30,018 nucleotides of DNA from a virus: the IMG/VR virus record IMGVR_UViG_3300025070_000156, positions 1-30,018 of that record; one strand, given 5' to 3'. Of the stretch, positions 5,045-15,600 are shown piece by piece. The notes beneath the pieces were generated by a model. That model was not told the DNA's origin, did no database searches, and worked only from the letters and a program-made list of their open reading frames with translations. The translations under genes were made by a program, and so were the position numbers. Position 1 is the first letter of the stretch. The number at the start of each line of letters is the position of its first letter.

Positions 5045-7030
5045 TTATGCTATTGCGTAGTAAATGTAAGTGCCAGAAGCTAGATTACTTGTAAGTGTAA
5101 AGCCTGAGCTAAGAGGGTCTATTAAATCAGTGTTTGTAACTTCTGCATCTCTTTCATTAAATAAAATATAAGGATCATTTCCGGCTACAATACCTGATGC
5201 TGAGTTCCAAACGTACCAATCATTGTCACCTGCTTCCATGCTCCTAATCATTACAAAGCGGCTTCCGCTAGAAAACCCTGCGTCTACGTTTGTATCTGAA
5301 CCAGATGTATGACTTGTGCTTCCAATTTTAGAGATACCTGCTAATGTAGCAAAAAGGTAGGCTATGTAGGTTTCAGTTGACTTATTTACCCTATCGTTAT
5401 TGCCTAAAGAAAAAACACTATTAGTTGGGGCAGTGTCATTCCAGTAATCGCTACCTCCAAATTGACCACTACTTAAATTCAACCTGATAACATTTTGCTC
5501 TGGATTAGTTCCGCTGTTTAAACCTGTATGATACACAGCCCAATCTTTTGTAAAAGACCTACTCTTCACCCAAATCATCTCCGCAGGGACTGTTAAGTTA
5601 TGCGGAATAGTTCTATTGCTTCCTGTTCCTGTGTATGCACAAATATCGCAGAAAGAGGGTGCTCTTTTCCAATTGAACATTACATTTGTATAACCACTCC
5701 AATAACTTCCACGCACATACCCTGTCATGCTAGGACCATTTACAATATTAGATGATCCAGATTCTGCACCTGTACTATACGTTAAAAGGTTCTTGCGAAA
5801 CTCGTTTTCTTTAGCAATCCCACGCACACGATCAATTACAATATTGCTTTGCGTGTCGTTATCGTTAGTAACTTTATCAATAATTAAATCAACAGGAAAA
5901 CCAGTAGTGACAGTTGAGTTTGTTGAGCCAGAGACTTCTTGTACATTGAAAACCTTTGTTGCATCAGTTGGTGGATTTAATGGGCCACGCCTTATTGCTA
6001 TGTATATATACTTGTCACCGTTGTCATTTACTTCGCTACCCCCAGTGACCAACTGAAAACCATTTGCATTAAAGGATAAAGGCCCACTGTCACTGGCTTC
6101 TCCTGCAATAGCATTTGGCTGTAAAAAGTTTGCGTTGTCACCTATATACATCCCACGAAATATATCGTGCAGACGCCACTCTTTAGCAGTCGAAACATTT
6201 TTTATTAAAACCCACTGCGGTTCAAAACCTAGATTAATTACTGGGCCAGTATTCGAGCCATTACCATCGTAACCCCCACAAGAAATCACTGGGCTGTCAC
6301 CGTCACCCCCAAAGCCAGTTGCTGATCCGTCATTGGCGTGGTGTGCAAAGATATAAAAAACATAATCGCCACCCGAACTATAAAAAGTTAATTCAGTAGA
6401 AGTTGGCTGAACAACGGAAGTACCATTACCAAAAACAAACTGTGGAGCATTATAAGCTGATGTTGCATTTGTACTATTTAAAGCTAATGCACCAGTTGAA
6501 TTTGATCTATGCCAAACATACCATTCACTAGTCGAACTAGTACGTTTCGATATAATCATGCCCGGAGTTTGACCCAAAGAATGGCTTACTGTATTAGCCC
6601 CTGCACTTGTTGAACTTACTTTAACCACATCAAAAAACTTAGGGGCTTTTCTAAAACTCCAAGATACATAGTTAGGATAATTTTCTGGATTATTTTCGTT
6701 TACATCACCTGATGTTGTACTCGATATACCAAACCCTGTTGAGCTATGAGTTACAGAATATGATGTATCGTAATATGCTAATGTAGTATTAGATAATAAA
6801 GCTTTATTATTTGCATCCCTATCACTGCCAAAGAAAAAATGAGACGAATTTCCATTACGTTTTTTAATCCAAACCAAACCACCTTCGCCACTCAAGTCCA
6901 GATTATTGGTGATTGTATTTGCAGAACCATTTCCGCTATATGTGTAAGTCGAATAGACCTCGTCTACATCTAGCCCTGCACCTCCTGCTGCACCTGCAAC
7001 AGCTTTTAAAAGTTTAGCTAACTTTGCCAT
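5045..7030 (-). CDS. Tail fibre/spike-associated protein with five WVK-type beta repeats
   Basis: This 661-aa protein has a short basic helix (residues 1-12), a Gly/Ala hinge, then a long beta-rich Ser/Thr/Asn-rich body. Five related units start near residues 50 (GGLVWIKKRN), 157 (PGMIISKRTS), 271 (PQWVLIKNVS), 481 (PAEMIWVKSR) and 592 (SRFVMIRSME). Most are followed by a Trp-x-Val/Leu-(Trp/Tyr/His) strand. From memory this DUF7483-like module is frequent in marine phage fibres. It probably forms a distal receptor-binding part or a second fibre. AGAGGAA upstream supports ATG 7030. No enzymatic motif was seen. Confidence 0.75.
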   Translation of the reverse strand: MAKLAKLLKAVAGAAGGAGLDVDEVYSTYTYSGNGSANTITNNLDLSGEGGLVWIKKRNGNSSHFFFGSDRDANNKALLSNTTLAYYDTSYSVTHSSTGFGISSTTSGDVNENNPENYPNYVSWSFRKAPKFFDVVKVSSTSAGANTVSHSLGQTPGMIISKRTSSTSEWYVWHRSNSTGALALNSTNATSAYNAPQFVFGNGTSVVQPTSTELTFYSSGGDYVFYIFAHHANDGSATGFGGDGDSPVISCGGYDGNGSNTGPVINLGFEPQWVLIKNVSTAKEWRLHDIFRGMYIGDNANFLQPNAIAGEASDSGPLSFNANGFQLVTGGSEVNDNGDKYIYIAIRRGPLNPPTDATKVFNVQEVSGSTNSTVTTGFPVDLIIDKVTNDNDTQSNIVIDRVRGIAKENEFRKNLLTYSTGAESGSSNIVNGPSMTGYVRGSYWSGYTNVMFNWKRAPSFCDICAYTGTGSNRTIPHNLTVPAEMIWVKSRSFTKDWAVYHTGLNSGTNPEQNVIRLNLSSGQFGGSDYWNDTAPTNSVFSLGNNDRVNKSTETYIAYLFATLAGISKIGSTSHTSGSDTNVDAGFSSGSRFVMIRSMEAGDNDWYVWNSASGIVAGNDPYILFNERDAEVTNTDLIDPLSSGFTLTSNLASGTYIYYAIA

Positions 7031-7042
7031 TTTTGGCTTCCT

Positions 7043-7351
7043 CTAGGCGGCCCAAGGTTGCCCCAAGCCTGTTGTTGGAGTTTTTTGAACACCAATATTA
7101 TTAGCGATAGCTGTCTCAATACCATCTTTATCAAGAGCAGCTTGTGACCAAGCAATACAGTTAGCTTCCGTTACGCTGTCATACGCAATGAAGCCGCTAC
7201 CTAATGCATCTGGCTCATGGCCTGTCGTGCCGTATCTAGACGCTGAGTAATCACCATCGACGCCAGTACAACGCCAGTGAATAGTAGTAATGCCACCATC
7301 AGATAAGTTACGCTCAACTGTAGGTATAGTCCATGTATATGTAATTGCCAT
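7043..7351 (-). CDS. Small fibre-associated protein (MAITYTW family)
   Basis: This 102-aa protein starts MAITYTWTIPTVERNLSDGG, followed by ITTIHWRCTGVDGDYSASRYG. A helical middle (SVTEANCIAWSQAALDKDG) and KTPTTGLGQPW end are visible. From memory, proteins with this start are common next to fibre genes of marine phages and lack a defined function. AAGGAG before the ATG is a strong ribosome binding site. It lies between the two large fibre genes, with short gaps of about 10 bases, and may be a fibre tip, adaptor or chaperone. Confidence 0.75.
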   Translation of the reverse strand: MAITYTWTIPTVERNLSDGGITTIHWRCTGVDGDYSASRYGTTGHEPDALGSGFIAYDSVTEANCIAWSQAALDKDGIETAIANNIGVQKTPTTGLGQPWAA

Positions 7352-7360
7352 TTTTACTCC

Positions 7361-10168
7361 TTAAGCAAATGATCCTGCATATGCTGCGTATACATCTGAT
7401 CCAATTTTCCAAAGCACAATAGTATCTTTAGCGGTCAATGTAGGTGCAGCATTGCCACCTGATGAAACCCAATAGTTTACGGCTGTCCAAGCAACATTGT
7501 GTGACGCCCCTGCAAGTAACATTAGGACTACAGCCTCACCATCTGCCAAGCTGTCTGTAAACGTTACATCGCCTGTGAGGGTAACTGTTTGTATTGCACC
7601 ATTATCGTAACTAAGAGCTATAGAAGATGCGTAAGATACTGTAGTTGTTGTGTCTACAACACCGCCAGACAGGTAGAGGTCTTTCCATTTTACATCTGAA
7701 GCACCTAAATCAGAAGCACCAGATTCGTTTGTTCCACTTTCATCAGTTGCGACCAAAGCATTATTCGCAAGGCGAATACCAAAGTTAGTTGGGTTTACTA
7801 AGTAAGGTTTGCTACTTTTAACTCCAATCCCACCAATACGACCATCATCTGCATAAAGCCCCAGAATCTCACCGTCACCATTTCGCCTGTTAAACTGAAC
7901 AACCGCTGCATTGTTTACAACAAATTGGTTTGTATCATCCGAAAGCCTAACACCGTAAGAATTAAAACCAGTTGTTGATTTACCCACTAGCAAGTTACCT
8001 GATGTATCTACCCTGACCTTCTCTACGTTGGCAGTTCTAAAAATTAAAGGGTGGCTGCTTTTAGACCCAACATATGTACCGCTACTGTCAGCATAAAGTC
8101 TTCCATAAGCAGAGGTAATATCACCGAAGTCTATCATTCCACTAGACCCTGAGTCTACTGCAATGCCTGTTGATGTAGTGGCGAGTTGGGATTCGTTGTC
8201 ATAATAAAGGGTTACTGCTCCATTAGATGTACCATTTAGTATGTTTTCACCAGAAGCATTTTGGATACGAACATCTGTGCCTTGAAGGTATAAAGAGCCT
8301 GTGCCACCTTCTTTTACATAAGAACCTGATCCATCGTGAAAAATCTGTAGGTCAGACCCTGCTCCAAAGATGGCTTTGTCGTTGTCTCCAAAGTTAATAT
8401 CATTGCTGTTTACATCTAAGTTACCACCTAGCTGTGGGCTAGTATCATCTGCAAGAGAGCCAATGCCAGAAACATTAACAGTATTCCATGCTGAACCATC
8501 ATAAAATTTATAAGCATTACTTGTTGTATTGAAAAATAAATCACCTTCATCAAGGCTACTTGTCGGATCTGAAGAGCCAACACGATACCGTTCAGCAAAA
8601 CTATTAACACCAGAAATATTTGTTGCTACCGTATTAACATTAGTAATCGCACCACCAACATTGTTTACGTTGCCTATTGATCCAGCCACTGTTCCAATAG
8701 TATCAGTACCGCTTAAGTTTGTGGCAATCGTTCCAATGTTTGTAGTGTCTCCAGCAACCGTAGTAACATTAGCGCTAATCCCGGCAACCGTAGTCACATT
8801 TGATGCAATACCAGCAACCGTAGTTACATTAGCAGATATACCACCCACCGCATTGACGTTAGATATATTAGTAGCAACAGTGCCTATATCAGTAGCATCA
8901 CCAGCCACCGCTGTTACATCTGAGCTAATCCCGGCAACAGTCGTTACATTCCCCGATATACCAGCTACTGTTGTTACGTTAGAAGATATACCAGCGACAG
9001 TACCAATATCTGTACCGTCTGCCGCAACGGTTGTTACGTCAGAACTTATACCAGCTACTGTTGTGACGTTGCTACTTATTCCAGCGACAGTAGTTACATT
9101 AGCCGAAATGCCAGAAACAGTATTTATATGACCTTGGTCAGTCGTTGTTGGCGTTGTACGGAGCCAAGTAGTTGTACCTAAGTTGTAAACCATTAGCACA
9201 TTGTTGGTTGTATCGAAAAATAGCGCACCGTCTATAAGCGCATCACCGTCATTGTCTACAGTTGGATTGCCACCTGATGTAGATTTTGCTCCTAGGTATC
9301 GATCATCAAAACTATCAAGCGCAGCTTCCGATGCAGCTTGTGCAGTTTCACTATCGGTCTTTGCTGTTTCGGATGCAGTCTTTGCTGTTTCACTCGCGGT
9401 TGCAGAACTTGCAGCAGCGGTTGCAGAATTTGCAGAAGCGGTTGCCGAGCTTGCAGCAGCCGTGGCAGATGAAGCAGCAGCGGTTTGCGCTGTGGTAGAG
9501 GATGCAGCATCGACTATCAAGTCATACTTTGCGCTGTTTGCATTTGTTGTAAGGGGCTGAGAGCCGCTAGATGTATGCGCGGTATTTACCAAAAAGATAT
9601 TATTAGTGCTGGTATCTTTAACTATGTCTCGTGGATTATAAGCTGTACTAGCTGCCCAGTTGCCACGAAACGTTCCTAGCTCTTGGGCGATTGATAAGTT
9701 GCCAGCAGCATCAAAACTAAACAGTTTGTTGGCACGATCTGTTGCAGAGACTGTAAACTCAGAGTTAGTTATAACGTTTGTACGAGAGCCCTTGATAGCA
9801 CGACTAAGTTCTTCTTCATGTTTCTGCGCCATAAAGGTTAGCTTGTCTAAGCTTTCTTCTAAAGACTGCGCCGGGAACGGATCATTAGGAACAAGATCTA
9901 AACCTTGCGTAAGAGGCTGTTCACGTATGATAACAACCGTAACACCGCTTGCCGGGGCAGTTCCAAACACTACGTTACCGCCGCTAGCCGATCCTACACC
10001 TGTAACAGTATAGTGCGTTGTTATTGTTTGCGTTGTTTCCGTACCGTCAGCTGCACGTAAAATAACCGTAAGATCATCTTGATCAAAGATCTTAAAGGAG
10101 TAGGCAAAGGTTGTTAACGTGCCGTTGCCGCTAAATGAAACTTTATTTGTGCTACTAGATACTGTCAT
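7361..10168 (-). CDS. Tail fibre protein, T7 gp17-like N-terminus
   Basis: This 935-aa fibre begins with the T7 gp17 N-terminal attachment domain (about residues 1-150: FSGNGTLTTFAYSFKIFDQD; IIREQPLTQGLDLVPNDPFP; LEESLDKLTFMAQKHEEELS). That domain anchors fibres to the tail. Residues 217-290 are an Ala/Ser/Thr coiled-coil shaft. A DGALFFDTTNNVLMVYN module follows, then about 18 near-identical ten-residue units of the NVTTVAGISS type (about 345-525), then a second EGDLFFNTTSNAYKFYD module. A beta-rich C-terminal region should bind the receptor. AAGGA upstream supports the start. Its place after the internal-core genes equals gp17 in T7. Confidence 0.9.
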   Translation of the reverse strand: MTVSSSTNKVSFSGNGTLTTFAYSFKIFDQDDLTVILRAADGTETTQTITTHYTVTGVGSASGGNVVFGTAPASGVTVVIIREQPLTQGLDLVPNDPFPAQSLEESLDKLTFMAQKHEEELSRAIKGSRTNVITNSEFTVSATDRANKLFSFDAAGNLSIAQELGTFRGNWAASTAYNPRDIVKDTSTNNIFLVNTAHTSSGSQPLTTNANSAKYDLIVDAASSTTAQTAAASSATAAASSATASANSATAAASSATASETAKTASETAKTDSETAQAASEAALDSFDDRYLGAKSTSGGNPTVDNDGDALIDGALFFDTTNNVLMVYNLGTTTWLRTTPTTTDQGHINTVSGISANVTTVAGISSNVTTVAGISSDVTTVAADGTDIGTVAGISSNVTTVAGISGNVTTVAGISSDVTAVAGDATDIGTVATNISNVNAVGGISANVTTVAGIASNVTTVAGISANVTTVAGDTTNIGTIATNLSGTDTIGTVAGSIGNVNNVGGAITNVNTVATNISGVNSFAERYRVGSSDPTSSLDEGDLFFNTTSNAYKFYDGSAWNTVNVSGIGSLADDTSPQLGGNLDVNSNDINFGDNDKAIFGAGSDLQIFHDGSGSYVKEGGTGSLYLQGTDVRIQNASGENILNGTSNGAVTLYYDNESQLATTSTGIAVDSGSSGMIDFGDITSAYGRLYADSSGTYVGSKSSHPLIFRTANVEKVRVDTSGNLLVGKSTTGFNSYGVRLSDDTNQFVVNNAAVVQFNRRNGDGEILGLYADDGRIGGIGVKSSKPYLVNPTNFGIRLANNALVATDESGTNESGASDLGASDVKWKDLYLSGGVVDTTTTVSYASSIALSYDNGAIQTVTLTGDVTFTDSLADGEAVVLMLLAGASHNVAWTAVNYWVSSGGNAAPTLTAKDTIVLWKIGSDVYAAYAGSFA
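8620..9130 (-). repeat. Tandem ~30-bp repeats encoding decapeptide shaft of the tail fibre
   Basis: Within the fibre gene, about 510 bp consist of tandem units of about 30 bp. They encode variants of N/D-V-T-T-V-A-G-I-S-S, with every third or so unit replaced by a GTDIGTVAT/GDTTNIGTIAT-type variant. The DNA units are diverged in third positions but close enough to recombine. Such repeats build an extended shaft whose length can change by unequal recombination or slippage. Confidence 0.85.
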
Positions 10169-10222
10169 AACAAATCCTTACTTTGCGCAAAAATACCATA
10201 TATTGTGTCTGTTGTGTAGTTC

Positions 10223-12688
10223 TTAATTTTCAAAAATGTTTTCAAGTCTTGGTTTGCGTTCTGGTGAAGTTTCACCTGTTCCCCACCAATAATCTTGTCC
10301 GTAGTCTTTTCTAAATCGTCTTTCCATTTTACGCATTTTCTTTCCAGCTTTAGGATCTGCCCACAATTGTAATTGATCTAAAACATTTCTTTCTAGTCCT
10401 AAACGTAAATACCAAATAGAAGAACCCGGAGCGTATCTGCCAGTAAATTTTATAAACTCAGAAGCTGCTTTTGTATCTTCTCCTTTTGCAACTTCTAATA
10501 AATTACCAATTGTTAATTTTCTAATATCATTTGCAAACCCCACAGTTGGCCCAGCAATTGTTTCATATAAACCACGTTCATATCTATTTACATCTGAAAA
10601 TAAAAAATCACCATATATACCCAAGCCACCACCTTGCATAAAAGCAGCGCCCCAAAAATCTTCTGTGTTCATAGGACGCGGATCACGACCTTTTGACATT
10701 TCTTTTAACTGTAACGCTAATGCGCCCATAAGTGTTGTTGATATTAATAAATTAGTAAAGTACGCACCTTTGCCAGCCAATCCTTGTTGCGTCATGCCGC
10801 GTACTAAATGTGTATTAACAAGTGTTACGCCAAAGTTTTTATACATGGCAAATGATCTTGTAATTTCACCAGCTATTGTTCCCGGTCTGCTATCAGCTGT
10901 TAAAGCAACTCTACCGCGAATACTTGAAGATGGTACAGCAAAATTAGTTTCCGTATTTACCATTTCCAACACTCGCGTTGTTAAACTTTCAGCAACATCT
11001 GAAGATATATCTGTTCTAGATCTTATATCTGCCGGGCGTAAAAACTTAGCTCCACGCTCTTCATATTGTTGTGTATTCCTAATAATATCCCAACTTTGTT
11101 CATCAAACCCATAACGCTCAAAAGTGCGTTTAAAATTTGGATCTAAATCAGCAAATCTTTTATTTGCGTTACTTGCCATAGTACCAAGAAATTCCATACC
11201 AAACGCCCATCGACCAGCGCTTGTCATTGGCGATAGCAAAGAAGCGCGCATAACAAAATCCGCTGTTCTTCTTGTTATCTCTGGACCTGATATGTCTCCT
11301 ACATAACGCATTTGACCAGCTGCTAAACTTGTCCAACCTTCGGCAATTAAACCTAGACGTATTGCTAACTCACCTTTTTCTTTTGCACCTAGAGGATTAA
11401 GTAAATCTAAATACTGTGTTATTGTTGACGTTTGAGGTATACCAGCAAACGACCTTGCCATACGTTGAAAATTTAAATCAGTTATTGCAGATATAGCAGC
11501 TGATCCTAATTGTGCAGATTGAAGTATCTGTCGTGTGCCAGCCATTGTTGCAGCGAATACACCATTAACAGGTTCGTTGTTTCGACCTGTTATAGCCATA
11601 TACAATTCATCTATTTTTTTTGCTGTAGACCTTGCTTTGTTTTCTGCTTTAACGTCACCTGATGATTTTTTATTTAAAGTTTGCTTAAGAAAAGTAATTG
11701 TTGCATTCGGATTAGGACCAAGAATTTCTAATTGCGCTATGTCTCTTGACATATTTGTTACATGAGAAATCATAGTATCAAATGAATTAGGATTTCCAAA
11801 CTTTTCTTGGTACTGCATCCAACTGTCTGCATCTGCAAAAGATAAAAACCTATGGTCTTGCCGCCTGTTTCCTAAAGATTTACCATTTGATGCACCGCCC
11901 GGCGTAAGTTTATTCATACCGTCCGATTGTATCGTTTCAAAAACATCACGTAATACAACTTCTAATTTTTCGTCAGAAAAAGCTAAACCTGTGTTTTCAT
12001 CTATCATCTTTGTGCGGTCTAAACGCGGTGTTACAAAATCACGCCATGTTTCATATCCAGCTTTGCGAACCTCTAACATATCGTGTGATTGCGGCAATCC
12101 CCAATCCAGCCGTTTAGGTATTGCACCACCAGCCCGGTTAAAACGTTTACGCAACAACTCAGAAGCATCACGCCAACTTTGAGCTAACTCACGCGCGCTT
12201 ATATCGCCTGTATCTTCACCAAAAATTTCACGCACAACATTTTTTAGTTTAGCTTTTTGCCTTACTTCACCAATTGTATTTCTGCGAAACGTACCCAAAA
12301 TTTTAGACATTTCGCCAAAAGCTTCACCTTTTATAGCTTCTTCTCTTTGTGCAACACTGGAAAACCGTGAGTTACCATCTTGCTCAAAATGAGATAGTGC
12401 AGCTTTGTATATGTCTTGTTCACCTAATGACGTTCTGTAATCGTCAAGGTTTCTTGTTATTTGTTGCCAAGTACGTAGCTGCATAGATTTTTGTCTTTTG
12501 CGTTGCGTTGTTTTTCTTTGCAATGCGTTAAATGTATCAAGCCCAGCTTGCGATTGTGCAGCTGCATTATTCATTTTACCTTGGTATTGCTCTTCTAATT
12601 CATCAAACAAATCACGCGCTTCTTTCGCTTGGTCTTGCGTCAAAGCTCCTTCATTAACTGCGTCATCAATACATTTTCTAAAACTCAT
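10223..12688 (-). CDS. Large internal-core / ejection protein (helical, membrane-active segment)
   Basis: This 821-aa protein is mostly helical. The first 220 residues are charged and coiled-coil-like. The centre contains AATMAGTRQILQSAQLGSAA. A hydrophobic segment lies near residues 643-668 (YFTNLLISTTLMGALALQL), followed by DPRPMNTEDFWGAAFMQGGG. It ends in a basic stretch and WWGTGETSPERKP. Position after the 1096-aa protein and before the fibre matches the distal internal core genes of T7-like phages, so membrane-channel formation at DNA ejection is likely. ATG 12688 is preferred over the in-frame GTG at 12697: AAGGTG is correctly spaced for it and it gives an ATGA overlap. No lytic transglycosylase motif was seen. 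Confidence 0.75.
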   Translation of the reverse strand: MSFRKCIDDAVNEGALTQDQAKEARDLFDELEEQYQGKMNNAAAQSQAGLDTFNALQRKTTQRKRQKSMQLRTWQQITRNLDDYRTSLGEQDIYKAALSHFEQDGNSRFSSVAQREEAIKGEAFGEMSKILGTFRRNTIGEVRQKAKLKNVVREIFGEDTGDISARELAQSWRDASELLRKRFNRAGGAIPKRLDWGLPQSHDMLEVRKAGYETWRDFVTPRLDRTKMIDENTGLAFSDEKLEVVLRDVFETIQSDGMNKLTPGGASNGKSLGNRRQDHRFLSFADADSWMQYQEKFGNPNSFDTMISHVTNMSRDIAQLEILGPNPNATITFLKQTLNKKSSGDVKAENKARSTAKKIDELYMAITGRNNEPVNGVFAATMAGTRQILQSAQLGSAAISAITDLNFQRMARSFAGIPQTSTITQYLDLLNPLGAKEKGELAIRLGLIAEGWTSLAAGQMRYVGDISGPEITRRTADFVMRASLLSPMTSAGRWAFGMEFLGTMASNANKRFADLDPNFKRTFERYGFDEQSWDIIRNTQQYEERGAKFLRPADIRSRTDISSDVAESLTTRVLEMVNTETNFAVPSSSIRGRVALTADSRPGTIAGEITRSFAMYKNFGVTLVNTHLVRGMTQQGLAGKGAYFTNLLISTTLMGALALQLKEMSKGRDPRPMNTEDFWGAAFMQGGGLGIYGDFLFSDVNRYERGLYETIAGPTVGFANDIRKLTIGNLLEVAKGEDTKAASEFIKFTGRYAPGSSIWYLRLGLERNVLDQLQLWADPKAGKKMRKMERRFRKDYGQDYWWGTGETSPERKPRLENIFEN

Positions 12689-15600
12689 ATCGGACACCTT
12701 GATAAACGATCAATCATTACATCGTCTTGATCTATTTCTGACAACAGTTGTCGCGCAGTAACTGTACGAGCAACTACGTTATTATCTGCATCAATCATTT
12801 GTTCTACAGGAAATTCTGCGTCCAACAGGCTTTCTTCAAGCTGTGGAACCTCTACGCTTTCCGCGCGTTCCGAACGCGCTGCAATAACATCTGCGCCGCT
12901 GGCTCTTGCGCTCGTTTTATTGCCCGGCTCTCCACTTCTTCGTAATCGAAAGTCTGTGTTGGCAAGGAGGCCTCTGGTATCTTCGTTGATTGGCCTAACT
13001 GCGTCTTTTGCAACTTCATTGTTGATGCGCGAGTATCCATCTGCAACACCTTCCTTTCTAAGTATATTATAAGTCTCTGTTGGTAAATTGCCAACCTTTT
13101 CTATATATTTTGGATCTATTAGCCTACCTGTTGCAATAAAGCGCGCAATCATTCTTCTAAATGCTTCGTCAACATTTACCACCATATCAACTAAATCAAC
13201 TTCGTATCCGTTATCTTTTAAACGTTTTATAACGTCTTTTATTTTATTAGGATCAGAACCAACTTTCGGAACAACTAAATTATCACCTTGTTCCATTAAA
13301 TCACTAAAAACCAAATCAGCTAGTACAGAACTTTCTTCATGCACAGCGCTTGCGCCAATGCCGTTGTTAAATTCTGGCAAAATCCTTTTTGCTTCATCAG
13401 CATCCACTATAGAAGCGCCAAGACTACGCGCTATTGGGTTTGCAATGCTACTTTTACCGCTTGCTGGTGGACCCATAATAATTACTGCTTTTCGTTCTTG
13501 CCGTAAAGAATTAGCTGCATACTCTAATCCATCATCAACATAACTAAGCGTCCTTGCTCCATTAATAAGATACTCTAACGCTTCTTCCGCTGACGCATCT
13601 ATACGTGAGCCAATGCTATATTCTCTTGTTGCGTACCATTCGTCAGTGTTAAAGTTTGGTCTTTTTGCGGTTTCTGGCAAGCTGTTCATTGCGTCAACAG
13701 CTGTAACAATTGCCGGGTGTGACAGGATCTGTTCTTTTGACGCGCCAGTTTCTACTAGACGCCGCAAATCTTCTTGCAGCAATTCTGGTTCAGTTAAATC
13801 TGCTCTTATGTCTTCAGCGAGTGCTGCACTTTGTTGCGTTGTTGCATCACCATAAGGATCGTCAAACATATCTAAGTTGTTTTGGTCTTGCTCATTTCGT
13901 AACGCAACTTCTTGCGGTTCAGCATTGACAATGCGTCCAACATCGCCAACCTCTGCGCGTTCAAAGTCGCCCTCGTCAATTGCTCGTCTGACAGCGTTGA
14001 GAAAGCTTCTTGTAGCTTCGCCGTACGATCCTTGTTGTTTTGCAAGGGAAGCTGCATTTGAGAGCGCATCGGAGAGTTTGCCTTTTCTGTTTGCTTGGCT
14101 TTGGAGGAGCGCGATTGCTTTGCCATCTTCTACTGTCCTTTGTTTGTTTGCATCTTTTGCAAGCTGATTACCTTCACCTTCAATACGATCTGCATTACGA
14201 ACAAGATTTTGAAATGCAGATTTATCTTTACGTAATTGATTTTTAGCACGTTCTAACACTTTGGCGCGTTCTAAAAACAAACTTTCTGTAATTACCTGTT
14301 CTCCAAACAAACTATCTTGCGTTTCTTTTGTAACTCCTGTTTCAATTACTTGACGCACAATGCTTTCCGCTTGGAATTGCGTTGATGGATTTGTTTTAGA
14401 TAACACAGTCATTGCAGCATTTTGCATATCTGCATCAGTACCAATTAACCGACCAACAATTGCTCCGTATTCTGGTTGCACAACTTCATTTACTATCATG
14501 CCAAAAGCATTGTCGTTTAAATTTGCAAGACCTCTTGCTTGAGAAACAAACTGCGATCCTTTTGGAAAACTAGGATCATTTACTCGTTCTGGAGAAAATC
14601 TAAATATTTTTGCAGCATCTGTTACTGACCCTGTACCTTCGGATATATTTTTAAATGCAGCTGTAACCATTGCTTCTTCGGGTGTATAACCATCTACCTC
14701 ACGCAATTTACGCCCATATAATACTACTTCTTGGGTAGGGTCTTGTGATTTTATTCTTTTAGCCAATCCTAATCTTTGATGCCCATCTGCTATAAACTTG
14801 TTGCCATTGGCGTATTCATAAACAGTAACTTGTCCAGCCGCGTCTGGGTTCCACACAGTTACATCACGTAAACGTTCTGTTACACCATACTGATCACCAC
14901 CAGCTTTAAATTGAAATGTTTCGGCATCTACTTCTATTTCGTCTGGATCAAACTTAAATACTTGTCCATCTAAATTATCAGACTCAAAAACATTTTCTGG
15001 TTCTTTTATATTAGATTGCGGAGCGTCTGTTATTTTTGGTGCAACATTTTCTACTAATGCACGTTGCGTTTCTAATGTTCTTGCGTTGTGTTCTAGCTCT
15101 GCATTTGGGCCATCTAAAGGATTTTGCGCAGCGTTTTCTATTTCGCTATTGTACATAATTTCAGCGCCACGACTAACATCTGTTTCTTTAGCTGCGCCAC
15201 TGTTTATTAAAGATCGGTATCCTTTTTGAAGTTGATCAGCTGTAAGCTCAATGGTTTTGCCGCCAATTTTTATTACACCCACAAACGCAGCACCAGTTGC
15301 CGCTGCTGTTAAAACAGAATTTCTAAACTCTTCGTACCCATAATCAAAACCAAGTTCTTTATACCATGCAGCTACCGCTGGTTGATAAGCTGCTTCTATT
15401 GTTGAGTTAATTAGTGCTTCTCTAAACATTATTCCGACTAATGTTTTTGCACCCAAAGAAATTGGTGATGCAGCTGCGCTTACCGATAAGTTTACCGGGT
15501 CTACTGCTTCCGCTGCAAAAGCACCAGCATAGCTTGCAGCTGTCGGCAAAAACCCTTCTGCACGATTATAAACATCTTCACCTTCTTTAATATCTTTAAT

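Noticed and set aside
8620-9130. CRISPR-like periodic repeats
   Set aside because: Units are in frame inside the fibre gene, have no spacers and vary at third codon positions.
8529-9131. 200-aa + strand open frame over the fibre repeats
   Set aside because: Its repetitive Pro/Thr/Ala/Val sequence is the complement of the NVTTVAGISS repeats; no ribosome binding site.
10184-10195. Palindrome TTTGCGCAAA upstream of the fibre gene as terminator or operator
   Set aside because: Only 10 bp with no loop or T-run; could occur by chance in this composition.
12852-13094. - strand 80-aa frame inside the polyvalent protein gene
   Set aside because: Alternative-frame shadow; the 1096-aa frame is intact through this region, so no frameshift is needed.
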